In this document: positions 1-9,251 of the stretch, in pieces
Layout: the number at the start of each line of letters is the position of its first letter
How positions within the stretch are numbered: the stretch's first letter is position 1
Source of the DNA: Ralstonia insidiosa
GTDB taxonomy: Bacteria; Pseudomonadota; Gammaproteobacteria; Burkholderiales; Burkholderiaceae
Reading direction: 5' to 3'
DNA: 64,000 nt
Assembly (NCBI RefSeq): GCF_008801405.1
Contig: NZ_VZPV01000001.1
Location: 682,001-746,000 of the forward strand
Notes under the pieces: model-generated
Database searches by the model: none
The model's input: the letters and a program-made list of their open reading frames with translations, nothing else
What the model was told of the DNA's origin: nothing
Translations under genes and position numbers: made by a program

Positions 1-75
1 CGCGAACTAAAGCAACGTCCGTTCACCCGGCCGTGAGCCAGCGGTCGGGTGTCTGGTCCCCTTGGGGGGGGAGTC

Positions 76-792
76 ATGCGACTGAACCGGCGATCAATGG
101 GCACGATTGGGTTGTGTCTCCTCTGCACATGCGGCTTGTGGGCAGCACAGGCAGGCGCCCAGGAGAGCGCGATCGCGTTACGCGCGGATAGTGAGATGCC
201 GTTGAACAAGCCGGTCAAGAGTATGGCGGAGCTACGCTATCGCAGCGTCATGCGCCAGCAGCAGGATTTCAGTTGTGGGGCTGCCGCGGTCGGCACGTTG
301 CTGCGCTATGCCTATGGCATGGACATCGACGAGCGCCGTGTCATTGCCGACATGATGAACGTGAGCGACCCGAAGCAGGTCGCCGAGCAGGGATTCTCCA
401 TGCTCGATATGCGCAACTACGTGCAGACACTGGGCTTTCGTGGCCGAGGCTACCGTGTCGACATGGCGGCGTTGCGTGATCTGGCGATCCCGGTGATCGT
501 CTTGCTGAGCGTGAACGGGTACCAACACTTCGTGGTCGTCAAACGTGCGGCCCAGGGGCGGGTGTTCATCGCCGACCCTGCACTGGGTAACCGCATCATG
601 CAGGAGTGGGAATTTGCGCCTGCGTGGAACGGCCTTGTATTCGCAATTGTCGGCGACGTGTCCGTCCAGGCCGATTCCGGATTGATGCAGACCAATGCTC
701 CTACCTTGCGTGCGCGTGAGAATGCCGCGTTCTCCGGTGGGGCGCTGCCGATCCAGATGGAATTCGGGCCTGCTCGGTGGGACCTGTTCTGA
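76..792 (+). CDS. fapD: C39-family peptidase, FapD-like (amyloid secretion)
   Basis: Secreted papain-like cysteine peptidase of family C39, 238 aa. An N-terminal signal peptide (about residues 1-28) precedes the peptidase domain. The catalytic set is visible: Q-Q-D-F-S-C-G with Cys67, His151 in Y-Q-H-F-V-V-V and Asp167 in A-D-P. ATG 76 is chosen over the in-frame ATG 49 because a G-rich ribosome site (about 64-72) sits just before it and the signal peptide then starts cleanly. The stop overlaps the next start as TGATG, which implies translational coupling. The two downstream genes match the positions of fapE and fapF, so I infer the FapD role of the Pseudomonas functional-amyloid system. A stand-alone C39 peptidase of other function cannot be excluded. 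Confidence 0.75.
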   Translation: MRLNRRSMGTIGLCLLCTCGLWAAQAGAQESAIALRADSEMPLNKPVKSMAELRYRSVMRQQQDFSCGAAAVGTLLRYAYGMDIDERRVIADMMNVSDPKQVAEQGFSMLDMRNYVQTLGFRGRGYRVDMAALRDLAIPVIVLLSVNGYQHFVVVKRAAQGRVFIADPALGNRIMQEWEFAPAWNGLVFAIVGDVSVQADSGLMQTNAPTLRARENAAFSGGALPIQMEFGPARWDLF

Positions 793-1598
793 TGAAAACC
801 AAGACACTCGCATGGATGCTGCCGCTGGCGTATGCCGGCTGGTGTACCGGCGCCAGCGCTGGGACGCTTCCCAACCTTGCCGAGGCGTCCGACGCGCACG
901 ACAGTGCCGTGTTGTTTCATTCCGGTACCGTTGTCGAGCTGGCCGATGATGGCGAGCTGGCCCAACAGCGCGGCAAATACCTGGGCGCAAGCATCGTTAG
1001 CGGCTTCATGATTGAAATGGCCTCGCAATGGCGCAACGAGGCCGGACAGGCAGCGGCTGAAGCCCGAATACTGGCGACCAACCTGCGCAGCAGTACCGCC
1101 AATGTTGCGGTGAGCACGCAGGCATCCGTGCAGATGGGCGCTGGCGCCCTGGCAGGCGCCTCGTCCGGGGCGACCGCCTCGGGTGGGGCTGGGGTACAGG
1201 TCAATGGTGTCGGCCAGGTGACACAGGTGGCTGGCAACAACAATCTGGCCAGTAACACCACATCCATCTCGATGCAGGCCGCTCCATTGCCTACACTGCC
1301 TTCGGGCAGTGCGTTGGCGACGGCGGCACAGAACGGATTTACCGCTCAGGCCCAGGCGGGCGCGGGCGGCGTGCAGGTTGCCATCACCAGCCCGATGGGC
1401 GTTGCCTCGCAGTCGGTGACACCCAATCTGGCCGGGGCGGCGGGGAGCGTGATGCAGGTGGCGCAAATGGCGGGCAATGCGCAGCTGATTGCCAACCAGT
1501 TGTCGATCCAGCTGCAGATCCAGACGATGTCGCGCCAACAGCTGGCTCAGATCGGCGTGGCGCAGGCATTGCAGGCGGTGGCGGGTTTACGCCGCTAG
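792..1598 (+). CDS. Secreted Ala/Gly/Gln/Asn-rich protein in the fapE position
   Basis: 268-aa exported protein. A signal peptide (about residues 1-23) is followed by a globular N-terminal stretch, then a long low-complexity segment rich in Ala, Gly, Gln, Asn, Ser and Val, and a Gln-rich C-terminal helix-like region. Such composition is common in functional-amyloid subunits or their minor partners. It lies between the C39 peptidase (start overlaps its stop) and the coiled-coil beta-barrel, the place fapE holds in Pseudomonas fap operons. I saw no Cys pair near the C terminus, so orthology to FapE is by position and composition only. It could itself be an amyloid subunit. Confidence 0.55.
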   Translation: MKTKTLAWMLPLAYAGWCTGASAGTLPNLAEASDAHDSAVLFHSGTVVELADDGELAQQRGKYLGASIVSGFMIEMASQWRNEAGQAAAEARILATNLRSSTANVAVSTQASVQMGAGALAGASSGATASGGAGVQVNGVGQVTQVAGNNNLASNTTSISMQAAPLPTLPSGSALATAAQNGFTAQAQAGAGGVQVAITSPMGVASQSVTPNLAGAAGSVMQVAQMAGNAQLIANQLSIQLQIQTMSRQQLAQIGVAQALQAVAGLRR

Positions 1599-1695
1599 AC
1601 GTGGCGAGGCAGAATTCCCTATAACAGCGCAATAAAAGAACGCACAGGCAGGCAGTGAGAGTCGGCGCTTGGCAATTGGGCCTGCGCGCCGAAAT

Positions 1696-1713
1696 GGAGG
1701 CTCTTCAGCCTCC
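1696..1713 (+). promoter_or_regulatory. Perfect 7-bp hairpin before fapF
   Basis: GGAGGCT and AGCCTCC form a perfect 7-bp stem with a CTTC loop, 23 bases before the fapF start. No T-run follows, so it is not an ordinary terminator. It may protect or attenuate the fapF part of the transcript. The role is inference. Confidence 0.4.
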
Positions 1714-1735
1714 GCCTTGCTTTCCGGGGGGAAAC

Positions 1736-3052
1736 ATGGGACACCGACGCACGGCAGTGGCGTGGGCAGTGGCATGTTGGTCGTTGCTTCCTGCAGCGGC
1801 TTGGGCGCAGTCGGCACAGTCCGACGACAGCTCCTTCGACGCGCGGCTGGCGCGCCTGCAGCGCATCATTGAACGGCAGCAAAAGATCATTGACGCGTTG
1901 GAAGAGCGTGTCGGCGATCTAGAGCTTGTGCGTGTACGTGGGCGAGGTGTCGGCGGTGGCAACACACAGGCACCGGCGGCGGCTTCAACGACAGCAACAC
2001 AATCGCCTTCGGGTGCACTGGTTGCCCAATCTGGCAGCACGGCGCCCGCATCGGAAAGCACAACCGCCGCCCGCCCCGATCCCAATGACAAGCCGCGCAT
2101 CCAGAGCAAGGACCTCGTCTTCCAATCTGAGCATGCTCCGCTATTCGAGCGACGTTTCACGCTCGATACCGGCATCAGCTACAGCTACTACGATCGCCGC
2201 AATCTCGCGCTTTCGGGCTTTCTGGCGTTGGATGCGATCTTCCTCGGGCAGATCAACCTGGTCCAGACCAAGGCCAATGTCACCACCTTCGATATCACCG
2301 GCCGCTACGGCTTTAGCGATCGGCTGAGTGCGGATTTCACGGTGCCGGCGGTGTACCGTTCCAGCACGTTCTTCAGCGGTGGGGCGGGCGGGGCGTCGAG
2401 CACGGTCAGCGAGGCAGACAAGTCCTCCGCCGGCCTGGGCGATGTAAGCGCGGGCATCTACTACCAGCTCGTCAAGGAGTCGGCCGACTGGCCGGACATT
2501 GTTGGCAGCTTCCGTGTACGCGCGCCGACCGGGCGCTCGCCATTTGGCATCAAGCTGATCCAGGCCGACAGCAATAACAACAACCTGATCATCGACCAGC
2601 AACTGCCCACGGGCAACGGTGTGTGGAGCGGCACGCTGGGCATGTCGTTTCTGAAGACGTACGACCCGGTGGTGCTGTTTGCCAATGCCAGCTACACGTA
2701 CTTTGTGCCGCGCTCGTTTGCCGACCTCTCGTCCACGGCGGGCGTGGTGCAGCCGGGCAAAGTCAAGCTGGGCGATACCATCACGTTGGGCGGGGGGCTG
2801 GCGCTGGCACTGAACGACCGCACAGCGCTGACGATGGCGTATAGCACCGCGTTCTCGGGCAACACCCACATCACGCCGGACGGCGGTGCGGAGCAATCGG
2901 TCGTAGGCAGCAAGACCAACGTGGGCACGATGACGTTCGGCATCAGCCATGTGCTGACCAAGAATCTGTCGATCAGCGCCACATTGGCGATGGGTCTGAC
3001 ACCGGATGCCCCGAACTATGTCTTCACGCTGCGCTTCCCATACACGTGGTAG
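1736..3052 (+). CDS. fapF: Outer-membrane beta-barrel with N-terminal coiled coil, FapF-like
   Basis: 438-aa outer-membrane protein. In order: signal peptide (about 1-23), a heptad-patterned coiled coil (about 30-60, R-L-A-R-L-Q-R-I-I-E then I-I-D-A-L-E-E-R-V), an Ala/Thr/Ser-rich linker (about 65-115), then alternating beta-strands to the C terminus, which ends aromatic (F-P-Y-T-W). This matches the architecture known for FapF, the trimeric secretion pore of Pseudomonas amyloid operons. ATG 1736 is chosen because a GGGGGGAA ribosome site precedes it and the signal peptide begins there; an in-frame ATG at 1655 would add 27 poorly fitting residues. It is the last of three co-directional genes; the amyloid subunits would be expected upstream of the window. 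Confidence 0.7.
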   Translation: MGHRRTAVAWAVACWSLLPAAAWAQSAQSDDSSFDARLARLQRIIERQQKIIDALEERVGDLELVRVRGRGVGGGNTQAPAAASTTATQSPSGALVAQSGSTAPASESTTAARPDPNDKPRIQSKDLVFQSEHAPLFERRFTLDTGISYSYYDRRNLALSGFLALDAIFLGQINLVQTKANVTTFDITGRYGFSDRLSADFTVPAVYRSSTFFSGGAGGASSTVSEADKSSAGLGDVSAGIYYQLVKESADWPDIVGSFRVRAPTGRSPFGIKLIQADSNNNNLIIDQQLPTGNGVWSGTLGMSFLKTYDPVVLFANASYTYFVPRSFADLSSTAGVVQPGKVKLGDTITLGGGLALALNDRTALTMAYSTAFSGNTHITPDGGAEQSVVGSKTNVGTMTFGISHVLTKNLSISATLAMGLTPDAPNYVFTLRFPYTW

Positions 3053-3294
3053 CGGCATGCGTTGGTGTCCCGGCGTATGCCACGGTGCCACCCCGCACTC
3101 GGCCAGGGGTGTTGTTGGCCTGTTTGATGTGATCGGTATCGATCATCGGTCGGCACGGCGTGTGGAGCGTCTTGGCGCGCGGCATGTCGGGTGTTTTAAG
3201 CGCGTGCGCGCTTGATGGCGCCCTGTATGCTGCCATGGCGTCTCTTTCGATGTTTCGAGGCGCATTCGTTGCCGACAATCTGGGAGACCTCCGC

Positions 3295-3567
3295 GTGTTC
3301 TATTTCCTCAACAAGGTGCTGCTGCTGGTTGTGTATGGCATTGCGCTGGGCAGCTATCTGACGGCGCTGCCGCTGTCGCCGGACGTCATCTATTGGGTGC
3401 GCATCATCGCTGTGGTGCTGCTGGCTGCGCATCTGCTCGAAGTGGCGTTCTGCTTCCGCAAGGTCGCGCTGCACAAGGGGCCCCTGCTCGACAGTGTGTT
3501 GCTGACCATGTTGTTTGGCTTCCTGCACTGGAAGCCGATGGCGGATGCCGCCCGAAACGCGCGCTGA
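3295..3567 (+). CDS. Small membrane protein resembling DUF1145
   Basis: 90-aa protein with about three hydrophobic segments and a conserved-looking F-L-H-W-K-P end, resembling the DUF1145 group of small inner-membrane proteins. GTG 3295 is preferred because GGGAG (3282-3286) sits at good spacing before it. In-frame upstream starts (3160, 3235) would add a segment unlike the family. Function is unknown. It stands alone between the fap-like genes and the patatin gene. Confidence 0.55.
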   Translation: MFYFLNKVLLLVVYGIALGSYLTALPLSPDVIYWVRIIAVVLLAAHLLEVAFCFRKVALHKGPLLDSVLLTMLFGFLHWKPMADAARNAR

Positions 3568-3663
3568 TCGCCTCTCGCACGCCTAGCCGCAACCGCCATC
3601 GCGGGCTACTCTGTTCGAGTCATCCCCCACACACGCTCGCCTTGTTGCGATGCGGCATACATC

Positions 3664-4575
3664 ATGGACAGAGCGGAGCGAACAGCGTTTGTCTTTGCCG
3701 GCGGTGGCAGCCTGGGTGCCATCGAGGCCGGCATGCTGCGCGAGCTGGTGGCCTCGGGTGTTGTTCCGGACATGGTGATCGGCGCATCGGCCGGCGCCAT
3801 CAATGCCGCTTTCTTCGCGTGCAACCCGCATGCTGCCGGCACAGCACAGTTGGAGGCGCTCTGGCGCGGCGTGCGCCGTGCAGATGTGATGCCATGGTCG
3901 TGGCGTGCCATGTTCGGCATGCTGGGTGGCAGGCGTGCGCATCTGGTGGATGCGTCCGGCCTGGCGCGGCTGCTGACGCGGCATTTTTCGCAGGCCATGC
4001 TGGAGGCGGCGGCGTTGCCGCTGCACGTGGTGGCCACCGACATGCAGACGGGCGCCGAGGTGGTGCTGTCTTCCGGCCAGATCGTGCAGGCCGTGCTGGC
4101 CAGTGCGGCCATTCCTGGGGTGTTTCCGCCTGTGCGCGTGGGCGATCGCTTGCTGATCGACGGTGGTGTTGCCAACAACACGCCAATCTCCGCCGCCATC
4201 CGCCTGGGTGCCACGCGTGTGGTTGTGCTGCCGGCCGGCTTTGCCTGCGCAGACCGGCGTGCCCCGCGCAGCGCCATCGAGCACGCGCTCAATGCGTTGT
4301 CACTGCTGGTGGCGCGCCAACTGGTGCAGGACCTGGAGCGCTGGGCGGGGCAGGTGCCGATTGCTGTGGTACCGCCGCTGTGCCCGCTCGATGTATCGCC
4401 CTATGACTATGCCCGCTGCGGCGAGTTGATCGACCGTGCTGCCGCCGCCACCGCCGCGTGGCTGGCCGCGGATGGCCTGGCTGGAACCGGCATTCCCAGC
4501 GCCCTGCGCGAGCACCATCACAACGAAGACCACCCAAGCTGCAGCGTCGACCCGCACGCCATGCCGACCGCCTGA
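3664..4575 (+). CDS. Patatin-like phospholipase
   Basis: 303-aa serine hydrolase of the bacterial patatin family, probably acting on lipid acyl esters. The oxyanion loop G-G-G-S-L-G lies at about 13-18, the nucleophile elbow G-A-S-A-G at 40-44 (Ser42), and the catalytic Asp in I-D-G-G at Asp166, so both residues of the Ser-Asp dyad are present. No signal peptide is visible, so it is likely cytosolic or peripheral. The His- and Pro-rich C-terminal 25 residues look unstructured. A DUF4239 gene follows on the same strand. Confidence 0.85.
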   Translation: MDRAERTAFVFAGGGSLGAIEAGMLRELVASGVVPDMVIGASAGAINAAFFACNPHAAGTAQLEALWRGVRRADVMPWSWRAMFGMLGGRRAHLVDASGLARLLTRHFSQAMLEAAALPLHVVATDMQTGAEVVLSSGQIVQAVLASAAIPGVFPPVRVGDRLLIDGGVANNTPISAAIRLGATRVVVLPAGFACADRRAPRSAIEHALNALSLLVARQLVQDLERWAGQVPIAVVPPLCPLDVSPYDYARCGELIDRAAAATAAWLAADGLAGTGIPSALREHHHNEDHPSCSVDPHAMPTA

Positions 4576-4642
4576 CACCGTGTCGGCCAGGTGGCAGATG
4601 CCGTATGCTCATGCCGTCACAAATACACCGGTGGGGGGTCTC

Positions 4643-5404
4643 ATGGGCGTGGTGATCGATCATCCGGTCGAGGTGTTCCTCATGGCGCTGATCGTGTTGG
4701 CGGGGGCAGCGCGTATCGGCTCGGCCCTATCGAAGCGCCGTGCGCTCGATGGCAGCACGCACGAAGACTTTGACGTGATCCAGGCGGCCACGCTCACGCT
4801 GCTCGGCCTGATGATCGGCTTCACGTTTTCGATGGCCATCAGCCGATACGACACGCGCAAGAACTACGAAGAGGAAGAGGCCAACGCCATCGGCACCGAA
4901 TATGCGCGTGCCAGCCTGCTGCCCGCAGCCGATGCCGCCAACCTGCGCGGCTTGCTGGTGAAGTATGTGGAGGTGCGCATCCAGCTCTACAGCAGCCACG
5001 ACGCCAGGCAACTGCCCGCACTCGAGGCCGAAACCTCGCGCCAGCAAGATGCCTTGTGGGCGGCAGTGCTTGGGCCCGCCGCCGCGCAACCCACGCCCAT
5101 CGTTGCGCTGGCCGTGAGCGGCATGAACGACGTGCTCAATGCACAGGGCTATACCCAGGCCGCATGGCGCAACCGGATTCCGGTGGCGGCCTGGGTGCTG
5201 CTGTTCATGGTGGGCGCATGTGGCACGTTCATGGTCGGCTATGGCACGCGTAGTGCGCGCATGCGCGGGGTGCTGCAGTTGCTGCTGCCCCTGGTGCTGG
5301 CGCTGTCGTTCATGCTGATTGCCGACATCGACAGCCCGCGCGGTGGGTTTGTCCATGTGGATCCGGTCAACCTCAAGACGCTGGCGGCGTCCATGCAGCA
5401 TTGA
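4643..5404 (+). CDS. DUF4239 (bestrophin-like) membrane protein
   Basis: 253-aa membrane protein with two N-terminal hydrophobic segments, a charged central part (Y-E-E-E-E-A-N-A-I-G-T-E-Y motif) and two C-terminal membrane segments, the layout of DUF4239 proteins. ATG 4643 follows a GGGGGG ribosome site. The in-frame upstream extension to 4436 overlaps the patatin gene and is Pro/Ala noise. Function is not established for the family. Confidence 0.75.
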   Translation: MGVVIDHPVEVFLMALIVLAGAARIGSALSKRRALDGSTHEDFDVIQAATLTLLGLMIGFTFSMAISRYDTRKNYEEEEANAIGTEYARASLLPAADAANLRGLLVKYVEVRIQLYSSHDARQLPALEAETSRQQDALWAAVLGPAAAQPTPIVALAVSGMNDVLNAQGYTQAAWRNRIPVAAWVLLFMVGACGTFMVGYGTRSARMRGVLQLLLPLVLALSFMLIADIDSPRGGFVHVDPVNLKTLAASMQH

Positions 5405-5517
5405 CGGGCAGGGCGGGATTTTCCGCTTGGCGTTGAAACTGAATCTGCGTCGCGCGGCTGTTTCTGCGCACGTTGCGCGCCCATGATGCGGCCATCCAGT
5501 TCCACCTGAAGCCCATC

Positions 5518-6531
5518 ATGAAAGCCGTTGCCTACTACGAAAGCCTGCCCATCGACGCGCCCAATGCGCTCGTCGACCTGACCTTGCCCGACCCCACGCC
5601 CGGCCCGCACGACCTGCTGGTGGAGGTGCGTGCCATCTCCGTCAATCCGGTCGACGTGAAAGTGCGAACCGGCATGCCTCCAGCGGACAACCAGCCGCGC
5701 GTGCTGGGCTGGGATGCGGCAGGTGTGGTGCGTGCCGTGGGCGCCGACGTGTCGCTCTTCAGGCCCGGCGATGCAGTCTGGTATGCCGGTGCCCTGCAAC
5801 GCGCCGGCACCAACAGCGAGCTGCATGTGGTGGACGAGCGCATCGTCGGCAAGATGCCGGCCACGCTCGGGTTTGCACAGGCGGCCGCGTTGCCGCTGAC
5901 CGCCATCACCGCGTGGGAACTCCTGTTCGACCGGCTGCAGGTGCCGCACGCAGACACGCCCAGTGGCAAGACGTTGCTGATCGTGGGGGCGGCGGGTGGC
6001 GTCGGGTCGATCCTCGTGCAGTTGGCGCGCCAGCTGACTGGTTTGACCGTGATCGGCACCGCTTCGCGCCCGGAGACGGCCGCCTGGGTGCGCGAGCTTG
6101 GCGCACACCACGTGATCAACCACACGCAGCCGCTGGCGGCCGAGTTGCGCCGCATTGGCGTGCCTGAGGTTGACTACGTGGCCAGCTTGAACCAGACCGA
6201 ACACCACTTCGAGCAGATCGTCGAGGCGCTCAAGCCGCAGGGCCGTCTTGCGTTGATCGATGACCCGACGCAGCTCGACGTACGCAAGCTCAAGGCGAAG
6301 AGCGTGTCGCTGCACTGGGAGTTCATGTACACGCGCTCGATGTTCCACACGGATGACCAGATCGAGCAGCACCACCTGCTCAACCGCGTGGCCGCCATGA
6401 TTGACGACGGCACGCTGCGCTCGACCATGAGCGAGCATTTTGGCGCCATCAACGCAGCCAATCTCAAGCGCGCGCACGCCCTGATCGAAAGCAATCAGGC
6501 GCGCGGCAAGATCGTGCTGGAAGGGTTCTGA
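5518..6531 (+). CDS. Zinc-type alcohol dehydrogenase-like / quinone oxidoreductase family protein
   Basis: 337-aa medium-chain dehydrogenase/reductase. An N-terminal GroES-like domain (about 1-125, with S-V-N-P-V-D-V-K and G-W-D-A-A-G-V-V) is followed by a Rossmann domain with G-A-A-G-G-V-G-S near residue 160 that binds NAD(P)H. No structural-zinc Cys cluster is present, so NAD(P)H-dependent reduction of quinones or enones is more likely than alcohol oxidation. The start is the ATG at 5518, giving the usual M-K-A-V-A-Y opening. It converges on the broken LysR gene with 7 bases between stops; pairing of such enzymes with LysR genes is common. Confidence 0.8.
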   Translation: MKAVAYYESLPIDAPNALVDLTLPDPTPGPHDLLVEVRAISVNPVDVKVRTGMPPADNQPRVLGWDAAGVVRAVGADVSLFRPGDAVWYAGALQRAGTNSELHVVDERIVGKMPATLGFAQAAALPLTAITAWELLFDRLQVPHADTPSGKTLLIVGAAGGVGSILVQLARQLTGLTVIGTASRPETAAWVRELGAHHVINHTQPLAAELRRIGVPEVDYVASLNQTEHHFEQIVEALKPQGRLALIDDPTQLDVRKLKAKSVSLHWEFMYTRSMFHTDDQIEQHHLLNRVAAMIDDGTLRSTMSEHFGAINAANLKRAHALIESNQARGKIVLEGF

Positions 6532-6538
6532 CGCAGAA

Positions 6539-7455
6539 TCAGGCGTCGGCTAGGTAGCCGCCGATGCGTTCCTGCAGGAAATCACGCAGGCGCATCAACG
6601 TAGGCGACAGTGCAAGGCGATGCGTGCAGATCAGGTGCAACGGCGCCACCTCGCCTTGCCAGTGGGTCATCACTGGCTGCAGGCGGCCGGCGCGCAGGTC
6701 GGCCAGCACGTCCAGGCGCGACTTGTACGCGATGCCGTGACCGGCCACGGCCCAGCGGCGCACGAGTTCACCGTCGTCGGCCACGCGATTGCCGGTCACG
6801 CGCACCACCTGCGTGTTGTTCGCCTGGTGGAACGTCCATTGGTCGTGCGTGGTGTCGGACAGCGCCAGCCGCAGGCAGTTGTGCTGAAGCAAATCATCGG
6901 GCGTCTGGGGCACGCCGTGCCTGGCGAAGTAAGCCGGCGCGGCGCACAGCACACGACGGTTGTCGGGCGCCAGCGGCAGCGCCACCAATGAAGAGTCCTC
7001 AGGCTCGCCATAGCGCACTGCGGCATCCACGCGCTGGCGGAACATGTCGACCAGCCGATCGCCAATGCGCACCTGCAGCGCCACCGCCGGGTGCTCGGTG
7101 AGGAAATCATCGAGCCAACCGGCGAGCACGTTGCGCCCCAGGTCGGATGGGATCGACAGCGATACATCACCACCGATGGCCTGCCTGCTGAGCGCGAGCG
7201 AATCCTGCCCGGCCTGCAGATCGGCCAGCGCGCGACGGGCGTGCGACGGGCGTGCGCCAGGTAGCGCTCGCCTTCCTGCGTGAGCGCAAGGCTGCGCGTG
7301 GAACGCGCCAGCAGCCGCGCACCGAGCTCGGCCTCCAACCGCTTGACTGCCGCGCTGGCGGCTGCCGGTGCAATGTTCAGCACGCGCGCCGCCGCCGACA
7401 GGCTGCCGTTGTCTACGGCCAGCACGAAGATGGTGAGGTCTTCCAGGCGGATCAT
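6539..7455 (-). pseudogene. LysR-family regulator disrupted by an 11-bp tandem duplication
   Basis: The start at 7455 gives an intact LysR winged helix-turn-helix (I-R-L-E-D-L-T-I-F-V, then L-S-A-A-A-R-V-L) up to Y-L-A-H-A-R-R. The frame is then lost. The substrate-binding domain continues in another frame from A-L-A-D-L-Q-A-G to the stop at 6539. Two tandem copies of CGACGGGCGTG (7233-7243 and 7244-7254) sit exactly at the break. Removing one copy restores Y-L-A-H-A-R-R-A-L-A-D-L and a 301-aa protein of normal LysR length. The gene is therefore disrupted in this assembly by slippage or by a sequencing error at the repeat. Confidence 0.85.
7233..7254. repeat. 11-bp tandem duplication in lysR
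   Basis: Two perfect adjacent copies of CGACGGGCGTG. The second copy shifts the lysR reading frame by 11 bases. A tandem repeat can expand and contract, so the lesion could be reversible. Confidence 0.9.
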
Positions 7456-7508
7456 CGCGGCGGGTTTCGATGGGAATGGCGGAGGATGGGCGGCATCTTA
7501 CCGAGCAC

Positions 7509-9107
7509 CTAGCTCGCGCGCACGGTTGCCCAATCCAGCCCGAACCGGGCGAGATATTTGCGCAGCCGGTCTGCGTCGTTCGCCTTGGCCTTCTCGGTGC
7601 GCGACACGTCGAACAGCCGGCGCCCGGCATCCGACAGCGATGCGGATTTGCGGCACGTGGCAATCACGTTTTCCAACTGCATGCGGTCGAACAGGTCGAT
7701 GGATGCGACCTCGTCGCCGAGCAAATCTGCGAGCGCCCCGTCCTCGCCTGCCGAATCCGCTTTGGCCCACGTGCGCTGCAAACGCGCGATTTCGTCAGCG
7801 ACATCGGCCTCGGTAATGCGTCCGCCTTCGGCCAGCGTCGCCAGCCGCGTGACGGAAGCCGACAGCTCACGGAAGTTGCCCGTCCAGCGTGCCTGCGGCG
7901 AGGTGACGAACTTCAGATAGATGCGCCGCGCCTCTGTGTGAAAGCGCACTTGCTCGCCGTGTTCGCGGGCAAAGCGCGCCAGCTCGAAGTCGAGATTCGG
8001 CTCCAGGTCTTCCGGGCGATCGGCCAGGCCGGGCAGGTCGAACGTCCACAGGTTGATCCGCGCGTATAAGTCTTCGCGGAAACGGCCTTCCGCCACCCAC
8101 TGCCGCAGGTCGCGCACCGTGCCGGCGATGAGCTGGAAATCGCTTTCCACCTCGCGGTCGCTGCCGAAGGGGAGGAAGCGCTTCTCTTCGATGGCCTTGA
8201 GCAGCATGGCCTGTTCATCCAGGCCCAGTTCGCCGATTTCATCCAAAAACAGCAGGCCGCCATCCGCGCTGCGCAGCAGGCCCGCGCGCTCGGTCTGTGC
8301 GCCGGTGAAGGCGCCCTTCACGTGGCCGAAGAGCGCGGACATCGCGCTGTCACCGCGCAGCGTGGCGCAGTTCACCTCGACAAAGCGGCCGGCGAGTTGG
8401 TGGCGCGCCTTCTTCATCTCATACACACGCCGTGCGAGGAACGACTTGCCGGCACCCGTCGGCCCGAACAGCAGCATCGGCGCCTTGGAGCGCGACGCTA
8501 CCCGCTCGATCTGCTCGATCATCCGGTTGAACGCCGGGTTGCGCGTGGCGATGCCCGACTTCAGCAGCGAGACCGTGTCTTCCCGCTCACGTGCAAAGCG
8601 CGTGGCGATCTTGTCGTAGCGTGAGAGATCCAGGTCGATGACGCTGTAGCTGCCGGTGATGTTGCCGAGTTCCTTCTTGCGCGGTGGCGCAGTCTGGATC
8701 AGTTGCGCCGGCAGGTAGCGCGCCTCAGCCAGCAGGAACCAGCAAATCTGCGCGACGTGCGTGCCCGTGGTGATGTGGATGAGGTAGTCCTCCGCGTCGG
8801 TGTCGAAAGCGTAGCCGCGCGTGAAGTCGTGCAGCGTGCTGTAGACCTCTTCGAAGTCCCACGGGTCGCGCAGCGAGACCTCGACACTGCGCACCTCGGT
8901 TTCGGGCGATACGGCGGCGATGTCATCGCGCAGGCGCTCGAACAGGCTGCGGCTGCGCGCGTCGTGCAGCAACTCCAGCCTGTGGATAACGAGATCGTCC
9001 TGCTGGCACAGGCCGACGGTGGGCCGCCAGCGCTCCCAACGCTGGGCGCCCTTGCCCACGTAGTCGAGCGTGGTACCCACGAAGCCGATGGCGACATTGT
9101 TGCGCAT
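7509..9107 (-). CDS. rtcR: RtcR, sigma-54 activator of the RNA-repair operon
   Basis: 532-aa enhancer-binding protein. The N-terminal RtcR/CARF-like sensor domain (about 1-185) has H-I-T-T-G-T-H at 111-117, the type of motif expected for an RNA-end ligand. The AAA+ domain has Walker A G-P-T-G-A-G-K-S (215-222), the sigma-54 contact loop G-A-F-T-G-A (265-270) and a Walker B ending in L-F-L-D-E (289-290). The C-terminal part carries the DNA-binding region. It is divergent from the rsr-rtcB-rtcA operon, whose promoter is sigma-54 type. In the known system the sensor domain relieves repression after RNA damage; that role is taken from the family. Confidence 0.95.
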   Translation of the reverse strand: MRNNVAIGFVGTTLDYVGKGAQRWERWRPTVGLCQQDDLVIHRLELLHDARSRSLFERLRDDIAAVSPETEVRSVEVSLRDPWDFEEVYSTLHDFTRGYAFDTDAEDYLIHITTGTHVAQICWFLLAEARYLPAQLIQTAPPRKKELGNITGSYSVIDLDLSRYDKIATRFAREREDTVSLLKSGIATRNPAFNRMIEQIERVASRSKAPMLLFGPTGAGKSFLARRVYEMKKARHQLAGRFVEVNCATLRGDSAMSALFGHVKGAFTGAQTERAGLLRSADGGLLFLDEIGELGLDEQAMLLKAIEEKRFLPFGSDREVESDFQLIAGTVRDLRQWVAEGRFREDLYARINLWTFDLPGLADRPEDLEPNLDFELARFAREHGEQVRFHTEARRIYLKFVTSPQARWTGNFRELSASVTRLATLAEGGRITEADVADEIARLQRTWAKADSAGEDGALADLLGDEVASIDLFDRMQLENVIATCRKSASLSDAGRRLFDVSRTEKAKANDADRLRKYLARFGLDWATVRAS

Positions 9108-9251
9108 GCTGGAGTTCTATCCAAAAAGATAAATCAATATATCAATGGATCGTATTTTCAGGAAGTTTGGCGTGCCCACATCTGCGTTGCTTCGTCATAA
9201 ATCCAATGAAATCAAAGAGATAGGTTGATTTTCGGCAAGCTGGAGGTGACC

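Noticed and set aside
1..36. Short open frame ending in TGA at 34-36, possible 3' end of an upstream gene
   Set aside because: Only about 11 codons lie in the window and another frame stops at once, so the true frame of any upstream gene cannot be decided.
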